Made by a program: the position numbers and the translations under genes. This document shows positions 49,788 through 57,697 of a stretch of 64,000 nucleotides of DNA, piece by piece. The notes beneath the pieces were generated by a model. That model was given only the letters and a program-made list of their open reading frames with translations. It was not told the origin of the DNA and searched no databases. Every line of letters starts with the position of its first letter. The stretch's first letter is position 1. Source of the stretch: Synergistaceae bacterium (GTDB lineage: Bacteria; Synergistota; Synergistia; Synergistales; Aminobacteriaceae); the NCBI GenBank assembly GCA_017445405.1, contig JAFSUD010000076.1, forward strand, positions 1-64,000. The letters are read 5' to 3'.

Positions 49788-51605
49788 GTGAAAAAACTGC
49801 TGCGTGTGATTTTTGCTGGCCTTCTGCTGGCTGCAGCATGGTTTATCCCGCAATGGAGAATGCTATTGTTTGCGGCTTCGTATGTTCTTGCCGGATATGA
49901 CGTTCTGCTTGAGGCTCTGGAAGGAATACGTGAACGCGAAATTTTCGATGAATGCTTCCTCATGGCAATTGCGACTGTCGGAGCTTTAGTTCTCGGGGAA
50001 TATTCAGAGGCGTGTGCAGTGATGATATTTTATCAGCTAGGCGAACTCTTCGGAGATTACGCATCTGACAAGACGAGAGAGAGCATCACCGCATTGATGG
50101 ACATACGCCCGGATTACGCAAACGTTGAGACAGACGGCCAAGTCCAGAGAGCCGAGCCTGCAGGTGTGAAGACAGGCAGCGTTATTCTCGTGAAGCCCGG
50201 CGAAAAGATACCCATTGACGGCGTAATTATTGAGGGACATTCTGCGCTGGACACTAAGGCGTTGACAGGAGAGAGCATCCCCCGCGATGTTGCAGAGGGC
50301 GATGAAGTCCTCAGCGGGTGCGTGAACATGTCGGGAGTCCTGAGAGTGCGCACAGTCCGGGACTTCGGGGAGTCTGCAGTCAGCAAGATACTCGAGCTTG
50401 TGGAGAATGCCTCCTCGCGCAAAGCTAAGGCCGAAAAATTCATCACTAAGTTCTCCCGTGTCTACACTCCTGCTGTCTGCATAGGTGCGTTATTGCTCGT
50501 AGTAATCCCGTCAATCATCACTCCCTCTGACTTCACGAGATGGCTTTATCGTGCGCTTACGTTCTTAGTGATAAGCTGCCCGTGCGCTCTGGTGCTGAGT
50601 ATCCCTCTCACGTTCTTTGCAGCAATCGGAGGAGCAGGAAGAGCCGGGATTCTCGTGAAGGGGAGCAATTACCTCGAGACTCTCGCGAATCTCTCGTGCG
50701 TCGTGTTCGACAAGACAGGGACTCTGACCCGCGGAGTGTTCGAGGTCGTCGCTGTACACCCGGAAGTGTTGAGCGAGACCGAGCTTCTGCACTTGGCCGC
50801 ACACGTCGAGCGGTACTCGGCTCATCCTGTGGCTGACTCGCTGAGACGGGCTTACCCTGACGAGTCGGACTCCTGCAGTGTTAGTGATGCTGAGGAGCTT
50901 GCGGGCTATGGAGTTCGCGCACTCGTAAATGGAGAGACTGTGTGCGTGGGAAACTCTAAGCTGATGGATAAGGTAGGTGCTGAGTGGCATTCATGCAAGG
51001 GAGACTCGGGCAACGTTATTCATGTTGCTGTGAACGGCAAGTATGCGGGACATGTCGTAATTTCTGATGTCGTGAAGGAAAGTGCAGGGGAGGCAGTGAA
51101 AGCTCTTGCTGGTGAGGGCATCTCAAGAATAGTGATGCTTACAGGAGACACACAGGCCAGTGCTGATAATGCAGCCGAGTCTCTGGGGCTTCATGAAGTG
51201 TATGCGGAGCTGCTGCCCGGCGATAAAGTAGCGAAAGTTGAGGAGTTCGCAAGTGAAGGACGAGTCGCGTTTGTCGGGGACGGGATAAATGATGCTCCGG
51301 TTCTTGCGAGGGCAGATGTGGGCGTGGCAATGGGCGCACTGGGAAGTGATGCTGCTGTTGAGGCGGCTGATGTCGTAATCATGAATGATGACCCCCTGAA
51401 AGCTGCTGAGGCAGTCAGAATAGCTCGCAGGTGTATGCGTATCGTGAAGCAGAATATAGCGTTCAGCGTGGGCGTGAAGGTGCTGTGCCTGGTGCTCGGA
51501 GCGTTGGGCTTGGCCGGAATGTGGGCAGCGGTGTTTGCTGATGTCGGCGTTATGGTGATTGCTGTGATGAATGCGATGCGGGCGATGTTCGTGAAGGAGG
51601 TGTGA
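49788..51605 (+). CDS. Heavy-metal P1B-type ATPase (Zn/Cd/Pb exporter, CadA/ZntA-like)
   Basis: 605 residues, GTG start after GGAGG. ISCPCALVLSIPLTFFAAIGGAGRAG has the CPC translocation motif of P1B-2 pumps; VVFDKTGTLTRG is the phosphorylation site; HP locus SAHPVADSL; VAFVGDGINDAPVLARADVGVAMG is the hinge. No N-terminal metal-binding domain: the protein starts directly with membrane helices. Upstream of it, TCAAA and TTTGA with a 6-base gap (49742-49757) could be an operator for the ArsR-type repressor. It exports toxic divalent metals. Confidence 0.92.
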   Translation: MKKLLRVIFAGLLLAAAWFIPQWRMLLFAASYVLAGYDVLLEALEGIREREIFDECFLMAIATVGALVLGEYSEACAVMIFYQLGELFGDYASDKTRESITALMDIRPDYANVETDGQVQRAEPAGVKTGSVILVKPGEKIPIDGVIIEGHSALDTKALTGESIPRDVAEGDEVLSGCVNMSGVLRVRTVRDFGESAVSKILELVENASSRKAKAEKFITKFSRVYTPAVCIGALLLVVIPSIITPSDFTRWLYRALTFLVISCPCALVLSIPLTFFAAIGGAGRAGILVKGSNYLETLANLSCVVFDKTGTLTRGVFEVVAVHPEVLSETELLHLAAHVERYSAHPVADSLRRAYPDESDSCSVSDAEELAGYGVRALVNGETVCVGNSKLMDKVGAEWHSCKGDSGNVIHVAVNGKYAGHVVISDVVKESAGEAVKALAGEGISRIVMLTGDTQASADNAAESLGLHEVYAELLPGDKVAKVEEFASEGRVAFVGDGINDAPVLARADVGVAMGALGSDAAVEAADVVIMNDDPLKAAEAVRIARRCMRIVKQNIAFSVGVKVLCLVLGALGLAGMWAAVFADVGVMVIAVMNAMRAMFVKEV

Positions 51606-51653
51606 TAGAATCACGGGCATCACCCAAAAATTTACGTGAAAGGAACGTTGACG

Positions 51654-51809
51654 ATGAGCAATAACGACGCTACAATACAAGCCACAAGCCACAAGCCACA
51701 AGCCACAAGCCACAAGCCACAAGCCCAACTCATGTCCGCTAATATCCGTAATAGTCCCCGTGTACAAGACAGAGAAGTATCTAGACCAGTGCATAACCAG
51801 CATAATTAA
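51654..51809 (+). CDS. Leader frame of the heptamer-repeat GT2 gene (out of frame as read)
   Basis: ATG with AAAGGA ten bases upstream opens a 51-codon frame (MSNNDATIQATSHKPQATSH...) that runs through seven heptamers and stops at TAA inside the glycosyltransferase gene. With six copies the frame would join Ser-Cys-Pro-Leu-Ile-Ser-Val-Ile-Val-Pro-Val-Tyr, the true N-terminus of the glycosyltransferase. So this is the 5' end of that gene in the OFF register. Confidence 0.75.
   Translation: MSNNDATIQATSHKPQATSHKPQAQLMSANIRNSPRVQDREVSRPVHNQHN
51677..51725 (+). repeat. Heptanucleotide repeat (ACAAGCC)7
   Basis: Seven perfect copies of ACAAGCC directly after the start region of a GT2 gene. One unit changes the frame by one base, so copy number controls whether start codon and catalytic part are in register; six copies would be in frame, seven are not. 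Confidence 0.95.
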
Positions 51810-52704
51810 CCAGACCTACACGAACTTAGAAATAATTCTTGTTGATGACGGCTCACCTGATAACTGCCCGGCCAAATGCGACGAATGGGCACGCAGGGAC
51901 AGCCGGATACATGTGATTCATAAGCCTAACGGAGGCCCTGATACTGCGCGTAACGCAGGACTTGACGCAGCAAAAGGAGAATTTGTCGGGACAATAGACA
52001 GCGATGATTTCGTTGCGCCGGAGTTTTACGAGAGGCTCTACAAACTGCTGACGGAGCACGATGCAGATATCAGCATGTGCAGAATTATCGGAGTGAATGA
52101 AGACGGCTCAATAATTAAGAGTGTATCTGAAAATGAACCAGAATATGCGGTACTCTCAAACGAAGACTTGATGAATGGATTTCTGCATGGCTGGGGAGAG
52201 TTCACTAATATCTGGGTGAGCTGGGATAAGCTCTACAGAGCAGAAATATTCCAGAATCTAAGATTTGCAGGAGGCAACCATGAGGACAGCGGAACACTTC
52301 ACAGGATTTTCGGCAACTGTCAGAAGCTCATATCAACAACGGAACGCCTATGTTACTACCGCCACCGTGAAGACAGCACAATGGGAAAACTGCACAGAGG
52401 ATTTCAGATCACAAGTTTTCAGTCAATGGTCTACGCAGGCAAAGACAGCTATGAATACTTTATGAGCATTGGGAGGCCGGATATTGCTGATATGTGCTTG
52501 CGGAGGCTCGGCGGGGCTTTGAGGTACGGCTTAAATAACATGAACTATTTGCAGAACAGAGGGGAATTTGCCTGTCTGCCTGATACTTTCAGGAAAATGA
52601 TGCTGTCTCACAGTTTCGGGACAAAGCTGCGTGGCGTAAAACTTGCGCTGTGCTGGCTGTGTAGTATATTTAGGCCATTCACACGCAAGGAGAAGAATAC
52701 ATGA
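51760..52704 (+). CDS. GT2-family glycosyltransferase, heptamer-controlled, OFF as read
   Basis: 314 residues from the first start codon in its own frame (GTG 51760, no ribosome site). Catalytic features: IILVDDGSPDNCPAKCDE, GGPDTARNAGL, IDSDDFVAPEFYERL (DxD), and a helical C-terminus. The frame is open upstream to 51658 and encodes Leu-Ile-Ser-Val-Ile-Val-Pro-Val before this GTG, which every GT2 needs as its first beta strand, so the true start is the ATG at 51654, out of register. PatB-like gene follows with ATGA overlap, so switching may affect it too. Confidence 0.8.
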   Translation: MYKTEKYLDQCITSIINQTYTNLEIILVDDGSPDNCPAKCDEWARRDSRIHVIHKPNGGPDTARNAGLDAAKGEFVGTIDSDDFVAPEFYERLYKLLTEHDADISMCRIIGVNEDGSIIKSVSENEPEYAVLSNEDLMNGFLHGWGEFTNIWVSWDKLYRAEIFQNLRFAGGNHEDSGTLHRIFGNCQKLISTTERLCYYRHREDSTMGKLHRGFQITSFQSMVYAGKDSYEYFMSIGRPDIADMCLRRLGGALRYGLNNMNYLQNRGEFACLPDTFRKMMLSHSFGTKLRGVKLALCWLCSIFRPFTRKEKNT

Positions 52705-53891
52705 CCTACGATTTCACGACAACACATAAACGCTTTCACACCGGCTCGGGAAAATGGAACACCCTCCTTCAGTACGGCCTAACTGAGGACACAGACATTA
52801 TCCCTTTCTCTGTTGCTGATATGGAGTTCACGACAGCTCCCGAGATAGCTGACGCTCTCAAGCACGCAATAGACTCTTCCGTCATAGGTTATGCCGGCCC
52901 GACAGCAAATTATCTTGATTCAGTATGCTCATGGATGAAGACTCGCCACAACTGGGACGCAAAGCCCGAATGGATTCTGAACACTCACGGAGTAGTAGAT
53001 GCGTTCTTTGAGGCGGTCAAGGCCTTCACGAATCCGGGAGACGGCGTGATGCTCCTGACTCCCGTGTATCACCCGATGTACATGGCCGTAAACTTCACAG
53101 GAAGAAAGCTCGTCGAGTCTTCACTCGTCAGCACAGGGACTCGTTACGAGATAGATTTTGCGGACTTTGAGCGCAAGGCCTCAGACCCGAGCGTCAAGTT
53201 GCTGATTCTCTGCAGCCCTCATAATCCGGTCGGGAGAGTCTGGACTCGTGAGGAGCTTACACGAATCGGGAACATCTGCCTGAAGAATCACGTGCTTGTG
53301 GTATCAGACGAGATACACGCCGACCTTGTGATGCCCGGACACGCTCACACAGTGTTTGCGTCAATAAGTGAAGAGTTTGCGGATAACTGCCTCGTCCTGA
53401 CTGCGCCGAGCAAGACGTTCAACATTGCGGGACTCCAGACATCTAACATCTTCATTCCGAACGATGAGCTTAGAGCGAAGTATCTTGACGAACTCAAGCT
53501 CACGAACCCGATGCCTACCTGCGGTATATTGGGCTATGTTGCGAGCGAGGCAGCATACACATATTGTGCGCAGTGGCTTGACGAGTGCCTGAAGGTCATT
53601 GATGAGAACAGAAGAATTATTGCTGACTTCATGGCTGATGAGCTTCCGCAGGTTAAGGTGTATGACCTCGAGGGTACTTACCTGCTTTGGCTCGACATGA
53701 ACGGACTGGGCATAGATTACCGTGAACTTGAGCGCATTAACCGTGAAGAGGCGAGGCTGTTCTTTGACGAGGGATATATTTTCGGGAAACAGGGCGAGGG
53801 CTTCGAGAGATGGAATATTGCGTGTCCGAAGAGGTATATTCATGACGCATTAAGTAGAATGAAGCTATCTTACACCAAGCATATAAGGTAG
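52701..53891 (+). CDS. PatB/MalY-type pyridoxal-phosphate C-S lyase/aminotransferase
   Basis: 396 residues. Fold type I PLP enzyme: FSVADMEFTTAPEIADAL opens MalY/PatB proteins; VYHPMYMAV, LILCSPHNPVGRVWTREEL and VVSDEIHADLVMPGH bind cofactor; the Schiff-base Lys is in TAPSKTFNIAGLQ. Typical activity: cystathionine or cysteine-S-conjugate beta-lyase releasing thiols. The start overlaps the glycosyltransferase stop, so this gene is coupled to a phase-variable frame. Length matches the family (about 390). Confidence 0.9.
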   Translation: MTYDFTTTHKRFHTGSGKWNTLLQYGLTEDTDIIPFSVADMEFTTAPEIADALKHAIDSSVIGYAGPTANYLDSVCSWMKTRHNWDAKPEWILNTHGVVDAFFEAVKAFTNPGDGVMLLTPVYHPMYMAVNFTGRKLVESSLVSTGTRYEIDFADFERKASDPSVKLLILCSPHNPVGRVWTREELTRIGNICLKNHVLVVSDEIHADLVMPGHAHTVFASISEEFADNCLVLTAPSKTFNIAGLQTSNIFIPNDELRAKYLDELKLTNPMPTCGILGYVASEAAYTYCAQWLDECLKVIDENRRIIADFMADELPQVKVYDLEGTYLLWLDMNGLGIDYRELERINREEARLFFDEGYIFGKQGEGFERWNIACPKRYIHDALSRMKLSYTKHIR

Positions 53892-53894
53892 AAT

Positions 53895-53985
53895 GATTGC
53901 GCGTCCGGACTGCCTAGAGGTCTGCGTGGCTCGTCCCATTAAGTTGGGACTGTTCGTGGAGAGGTGGCCGGGCACATTTTTTGTG
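53895..53985 (+). ncRNA. Candidate structured RNA or complex terminator
   Basis: GCGTCCGG (53901-53908) pairs with CCGGGCAC (53968-53975), directly followed by T6. Inside lie a perfect 6-bp hairpin GTCCCA/TGGGAC (53933-53950) and a possible GAC/GTC hairpin. About 75 bases with a multi-hairpin shape and terminator tail suggest a small RNA; the sequence does not match tRNA, SRP, 6S or RNase P motifs I know. Confidence 0.35.
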
Positions 53986-54039
53986 CTAGAATGCTGGCAT
54001 GATTACCGCAACACATAAAACAAACAGGAGATATTGACA

Positions 54040-55182
54040 ATGACGAAAGAAATCGTTACACTAGAGCACCGAGCACCGAGCACCGAGCACCGAGCACCGA
54101 GCACCGAGCACCAGCCCGCAATTGCACCCGAGCAACAGGTCGCGCAAGCACACGAAGTTTCCCAAGACTCCCCGTTAATCAGCATCATAGTACCCGCCTA
54201 TAACTGCGGAAAGTTCATAGCTAAAGCACTGGACAGCCTCATCAATCAGGACATACCATCACGAAACTACGAAGTCATCATCACAGACGATGGCTCGACC
54301 GACGACACAGGCACAATCTGCGACACCTACGCACAAAGATTCCCGTTCATTCACGTAACTCACACCCAGAACTTCGGAGCATCCCACGCCCGCAATGCTG
54401 CCCTGCCTCAATGCAAGGGAGAGTACATTACGTTCTGCGATGCTGACGATTTCGTCTCTCCTCAGCTTGTCTCTGTGCTCATGAAAGCAATTGATGTTCA
54501 CCGCAGGCCGGATTTATTGGTGTGGCGTGTCTTCATGGATATTCCTATGCGGGGCTGGTCTGTCTTCCCTGAAAGCGGCTGGCCAAGCTATGACATTCAG
54601 AGCATGAAGTCTTCTGCAGAGAATACATCAGGACGTGATGAACTCTTCACAAAAATTGTTGGCGACGTTAGAGTACAGGGCTTCACCCACAATAAGGCAC
54701 TCCGTCGCGGCATCATTGGGGATATTCGCTTTGATGAGAGCTTGATTTACGCCGAAGATGAAGTGTTTTTCCTTAACATCCTTGAATGTCATGAACACCT
54801 CAGAGTGTGCTATCTGGATTATTACTTGTACTGCTACGTCCAGCACAAAGCTACAGGACTCTTGAGAGACCCCGCTAACCAATACGACAATAACGGCGTA
54901 ACTAGATTCATGTCAGCGCAGAAGAAAATACTCGCGATGAAGAATATTCCTCCGTCGGCATCAAACACTGTGAAGGGCAGAATATACGCTCTGTCATTGC
55001 AAAACCTCTTTAACTTGCCGGAAACATTAACCCCAGCAGCATATAACACACTGAGAGCCAACATGCATAAATACGCCAGATATTACTACCTTAATTTGTC
55101 ATACACTATGCGGGAAAAGGTCAGGGCATTCATCAAACACATTCTTGTACTTCTGCACATTCACAAGCCGCGCAGGAAATAA
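54040..55182 (+). CDS. GT2-family glycosyltransferase, heptamer-controlled, ON as read
   Basis: 380 residues, ATG with AGGAG nine bases upstream (a TTG six bases earlier is too close to it). After MTKEIVTLEHRAPSTEHRAP-type repeats (residues ~8-25) and a Pro/Gln/Ala-rich spacer comes the GT-A fold: SPLISIIVPAYNCGKFIAKAL, IITDDGSTDDTGTI, GASHARNAAL, ITFCDADDFVSPQL (DxD). In this reading seven GAGCACC copies keep start and catalytic part in one frame. The leader layout (TTGAC-ATGA, repeat, spacer, Ser-Pro-Leu-Ile-Ser) mirrors the other heptamer gene. Confidence 0.88.
   Translation: MTKEIVTLEHRAPSTEHRAPSTEHQPAIAPEQQVAQAHEVSQDSPLISIIVPAYNCGKFIAKALDSLINQDIPSRNYEVIITDDGSTDDTGTICDTYAQRFPFIHVTHTQNFGASHARNAALPQCKGEYITFCDADDFVSPQLVSVLMKAIDVHRRPDLLVWRVFMDIPMRGWSVFPESGWPSYDIQSMKSSAENTSGRDELFTKIVGDVRVQGFTHNKALRRGIIGDIRFDESLIYAEDEVFFLNILECHEHLRVCYLDYYLYCYVQHKATGLLRDPANQYDNNGVTRFMSAQKKILAMKNIPPSASNTVKGRIYALSLQNLFNLPETLTPAAYNTLRANMHKYARYYYLNLSYTMREKVRAFIKHILVLLHIHKPRRK
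54064..54112 (+). repeat. Heptanucleotide repeat (GAGCACC)7
   Basis: Seven perfect copies in codons 9-25 of a GT2 gene. The unit sequence differs from the ACAAGCC unit of the other gene, so the two arose or were recruited separately although copy number is the same. Confidence 0.95.
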
Positions 55183-55239
55183 TTTGCTGTATACTATGGG
55201 GCAAATTTCACATTCACACCTTAAAAGGAGACATGAATT

Positions 55240-56286
55240 TTGCTCATAAGCATTATAGCTTTCGTAGTAGTTATAGCTGTCTGCGTTATCGTCCATGAGT
55301 ACGGACATTACATCACAGCAAGAATCTTAGGCGTTCAGGTTCACGAGTTCGCGTTCGGAATGGGCCCGGCAGTCCTTCAGCACCGCGCAAAAAACGGTAT
55401 GCTCTGGTCGTGGCGGCTCTTCCCGATCGGAGGCTTCTGCCGTCTCGCCGGCATGAATGAGGAAGACGATGGAGAGTACGTCATACCCGGACGCGGCTTC
55501 AATGAACAGTCTGCGTGGAAGAGATTCTTAATCCTCCTCAACGGCTCGGCCTTCAACGTCGCTCTCGCTGTCGTCCTGATGGCAGTCTTCCTCTGGGGGC
55601 ACGGCATCCTCGACATGGACAGCACCAGAATCGGCGAGATCATGCCCGGCTTCCCGAGCGAACAGGCAGGACTCCGAGTCGGCGATGAAGTCCTCAAGGT
55701 CAACTCCCACGAGGTCAGCAAGTGGCGCGAAATGTCCGAACTCATCCGCACAGAAAGCACACAGAATCCTTCACTCACTCTCACAGTCAGGCGCGGAGAA
55801 GACATGCTCACTCTCACAGCCAATGTCCCCAACAATGAGGAGTACGGAAGGCCTATGCTCGGAGTGTCTCCGTCGTATGTGCGCTACGGATTTGCTGAGG
55901 CTTGCAGGTCTTCACTCAGCTACACCTACAGAATGACTAAGCTCATGCTTCAGGGACTCGCGGAATTTGTGCTCGGCAGACAGGAAGCAGACGTTACCGG
56001 CCCTGTCGGAATCGCCTCAATGTCAGGGCGTGCTCTGCAGTCCGGCATGTGGGACTTCATGACCTTCATAGCGATTATTGCTCTGAACTTGGGCATCCTG
56101 AATCTCTTCCCGATCCCTGCTCTTGACGGAGGAAGACTCTTGTTCGTCATGCTAGAGATGATTACCCGCAGAAGGCTTCCCGAGAAAGTAGAGAACTGGA
56201 TTCACACGGCGGGCTTCGTAGTGTTAATCTCATTGATGATTCTGATAACGTGCAAGGATGTCTACACGTTGTTCTTCACGCGCTAG
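55240..56286 (+). CDS. rseP: Site-2 intramembrane metalloprotease RseP
   Basis: 348 residues from TTG with AAAGGAG upstream. VIVHEYGHYITARILGVQVHEFAFGMGP gives the zinc HExxH in the first membrane helix; GEIMPGFPSEQAGLRVGDEVLKVNSHEV is one PDZ domain; LNLGILNLFPIPALDGGRLLFVMLEMI holds the LDG zinc ligand. Four membrane segments. Cleaves membrane proteins such as anti-sigma factors. Often followed by ispG, as here, 9 bases downstream. Confidence 0.93.
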   Translation: MLISIIAFVVVIAVCVIVHEYGHYITARILGVQVHEFAFGMGPAVLQHRAKNGMLWSWRLFPIGGFCRLAGMNEEDDGEYVIPGRGFNEQSAWKRFLILLNGSAFNVALAVVLMAVFLWGHGILDMDSTRIGEIMPGFPSEQAGLRVGDEVLKVNSHEVSKWREMSELIRTESTQNPSLTLTVRRGEDMLTLTANVPNNEEYGRPMLGVSPSYVRYGFAEACRSSLSYTYRMTKLMLQGLAEFVLGRQEADVTGPVGIASMSGRALQSGMWDFMTFIAIIALNLGILNLFPIPALDGGRLLFVMLEMITRRRLPEKVENWIHTAGFVVLISLMILITCKDVYTLFFTR

Positions 56287-56295
56287 GAGGCACTC

Positions 56296-57342
56296 ATGAA
56301 CAGCAAGAGACAGGTGAATATAGGCGGCCTCACGATCGGCGGAGATGCTCCGGTCAGGGTAGAGAGTATGCTGAAGGTGTCGCTCGACAAGCGCGAAGAA
56401 TGCACAGCACAGTGCGGGAGGCTTAAGGCCTGCGGGTGCGAGATGGCGAGAGTTGCTCTGCCTGATAAGAAGTATGCTGAAGATTTGCGGCACTTAGTCA
56501 ACAGCACATCACTCACTCTGATGGCGGATATACATTTTGACCCTGCGCTCGCGATTCTGGCGATGGAGTCGGGCTGCAGGGCAATACGCATAAATCCCGG
56601 CAACATGCCTCTTGACCGGCTCGGCGACGTAATCTCATGCGCAAAGAGCAATGATGTAGTTATCCGCATCGGCGCGAACGGAGGGAGCGTCTCTCAGCTT
56701 CAGTTGGTGCAGGCAGAAGGAGACAGGGCAAAAGCGTTATTTCTGGCAGTGTGCGAACAGGCAGAATTACTGCTGCGAAATGACTTCACTAACATGATAC
56801 TTTCGGCCAAGTCGTCAAGCGTTCCCGAGTGCATTCGTGCTAATGAGATGATTGCTGAGAAGTACCCCGAGTTTCCAATGCACATAGGCCTGACAGAAGC
56901 AGGGCCGGGAGACGGAGGAGTCGTGAAGGGGAGTGCGTGCATCTCTGCATTGCTGATGAGGGGAATCGGAGATACATTGAGGGTGTCATTGACGGACGAG
57001 CCGGAGCGAGAGGTGCGTGTAGGCTACGAGATTCTGAAGGCGTTAGAGCTGAGAGTGAGAGGCGTGAATCTGATCTCCTGCCCGACGTGCGGAAGGAGAC
57101 GCGCTGACGTGATGAAGCTAGTGAAAATCGTTGAGCCATTGCTGGCGAATCTGCCTGACGGAGTGAGTGTTGCGGTGATGGGGTGCGAAGTGAACGGCCC
57201 GAAAGAGGCGAGACATGCACAGTTCGGGATTGCCGGGACGCCGGGAGGAGCTGTGCTGTTCCGTGAAGGGAAACCTGCGGGCGAGTACTCATTCTCTGAG
57301 CTGGAGGAAGTATTGCCCGGGTTTCTGAAGGTCAGTCAATGA
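56296..57342 (+). CDS. ispG: 4-hydroxy-3-methylbut-2-enyl diphosphate synthase IspG
   Basis: 348 residues, ATG with AGGAGG upstream. VNIGGLTIGGDAPVRVESMLK opens the TIM-barrel; MADIHFDPALAI and IRINPGNM follow; the C-terminal domain carries the 4Fe-4S cysteines in SCPTCGRRRAD and MGCEVNGPKEARHA. Makes HMBPP in the MEP isoprenoid pathway. The usual Thr after Ser in QSM/VQSMTNT-type start is changed to VESMLKVS, a minor variation. Confidence 0.94.
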   Translation: MNSKRQVNIGGLTIGGDAPVRVESMLKVSLDKREECTAQCGRLKACGCEMARVALPDKKYAEDLRHLVNSTSLTLMADIHFDPALAILAMESGCRAIRINPGNMPLDRLGDVISCAKSNDVVIRIGANGGSVSQLQLVQAEGDRAKALFLAVCEQAELLLRNDFTNMILSAKSSSVPECIRANEMIAEKYPEFPMHIGLTEAGPGDGGVVKGSACISALLMRGIGDTLRVSLTDEPEREVRVGYEILKALELRVRGVNLISCPTCGRRRADVMKLVKIVEPLLANLPDGVSVAVMGCEVNGPKEARHAQFGIAGTPGGAVLFREGKPAGEYSFSELEEVLPGFLKVSQ

Positions 57343-57421
57343 AGGAGGCTGAATTACGTCTGATAATAAGCTGCAAGAGTCAATAAGTTCTTAAGAAGTT
57401 ATAACAAAGAAGGGAGGGAAA

Positions 57422-57690
57422 CCGTTTACAGAAGACTATTAAGCAAATTAGCTTTTCACTTGCAGGCGGCATAGCGGGTAGGATATGCGCAGCTTCTTAA
57501 GCGGCAGCGGCGCACGCCTTTAGGCAGAACCAAGCGGGAAGCTGTTTTTTCTGCCCGTACGTTAGCGGTAAAGTTAAGCCTCCGGAGCGTTACACCAAAC
57601 GTTAGCAGCAGTAATATCGTGAAAGCGGGCGCGAAGAACGAGAAAGGGAGCGAGAAAGCTAATAACTTTTTTATAAGTCTTCTGTAACGG
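57422..57690. mobile_element. Inverted-repeat-bounded non-coding island (MITE-like or structured RNA)
   Basis: No gene is seen from 57343 to 57697. Inside, CCGTTTACAGAAGACT at the left and AGTCTTCTGTAACGG at the right form a 15-bp inverted pair with one extra T, and homology goes on inward (ATTAGCTTT with AAAGCTAAT). The ~269-base span contains GC-rich hairpins (GCAGAA/TTCTGC) and two direct ACGTTAGC copies. It abuts the first of three tandem exported genes. Either a miniature inverted-repeat transposable element or a long structured RNA. Confidence 0.5.
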
Positions 57691-57697
57691 AAGCATA

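Noticed and set aside
51677-51725. Short direct repeats considered as a CRISPR array
   Set aside because: Units are seven bases with no spacers, and no cas gene is near; simple sequence repeat fits better.
57422-57690. RNase P RNA, tmRNA or 6S RNA
   Set aside because: None of the conserved core motifs of those RNAs that I know was found; only the closing arms look 6S-like and the length is too great.
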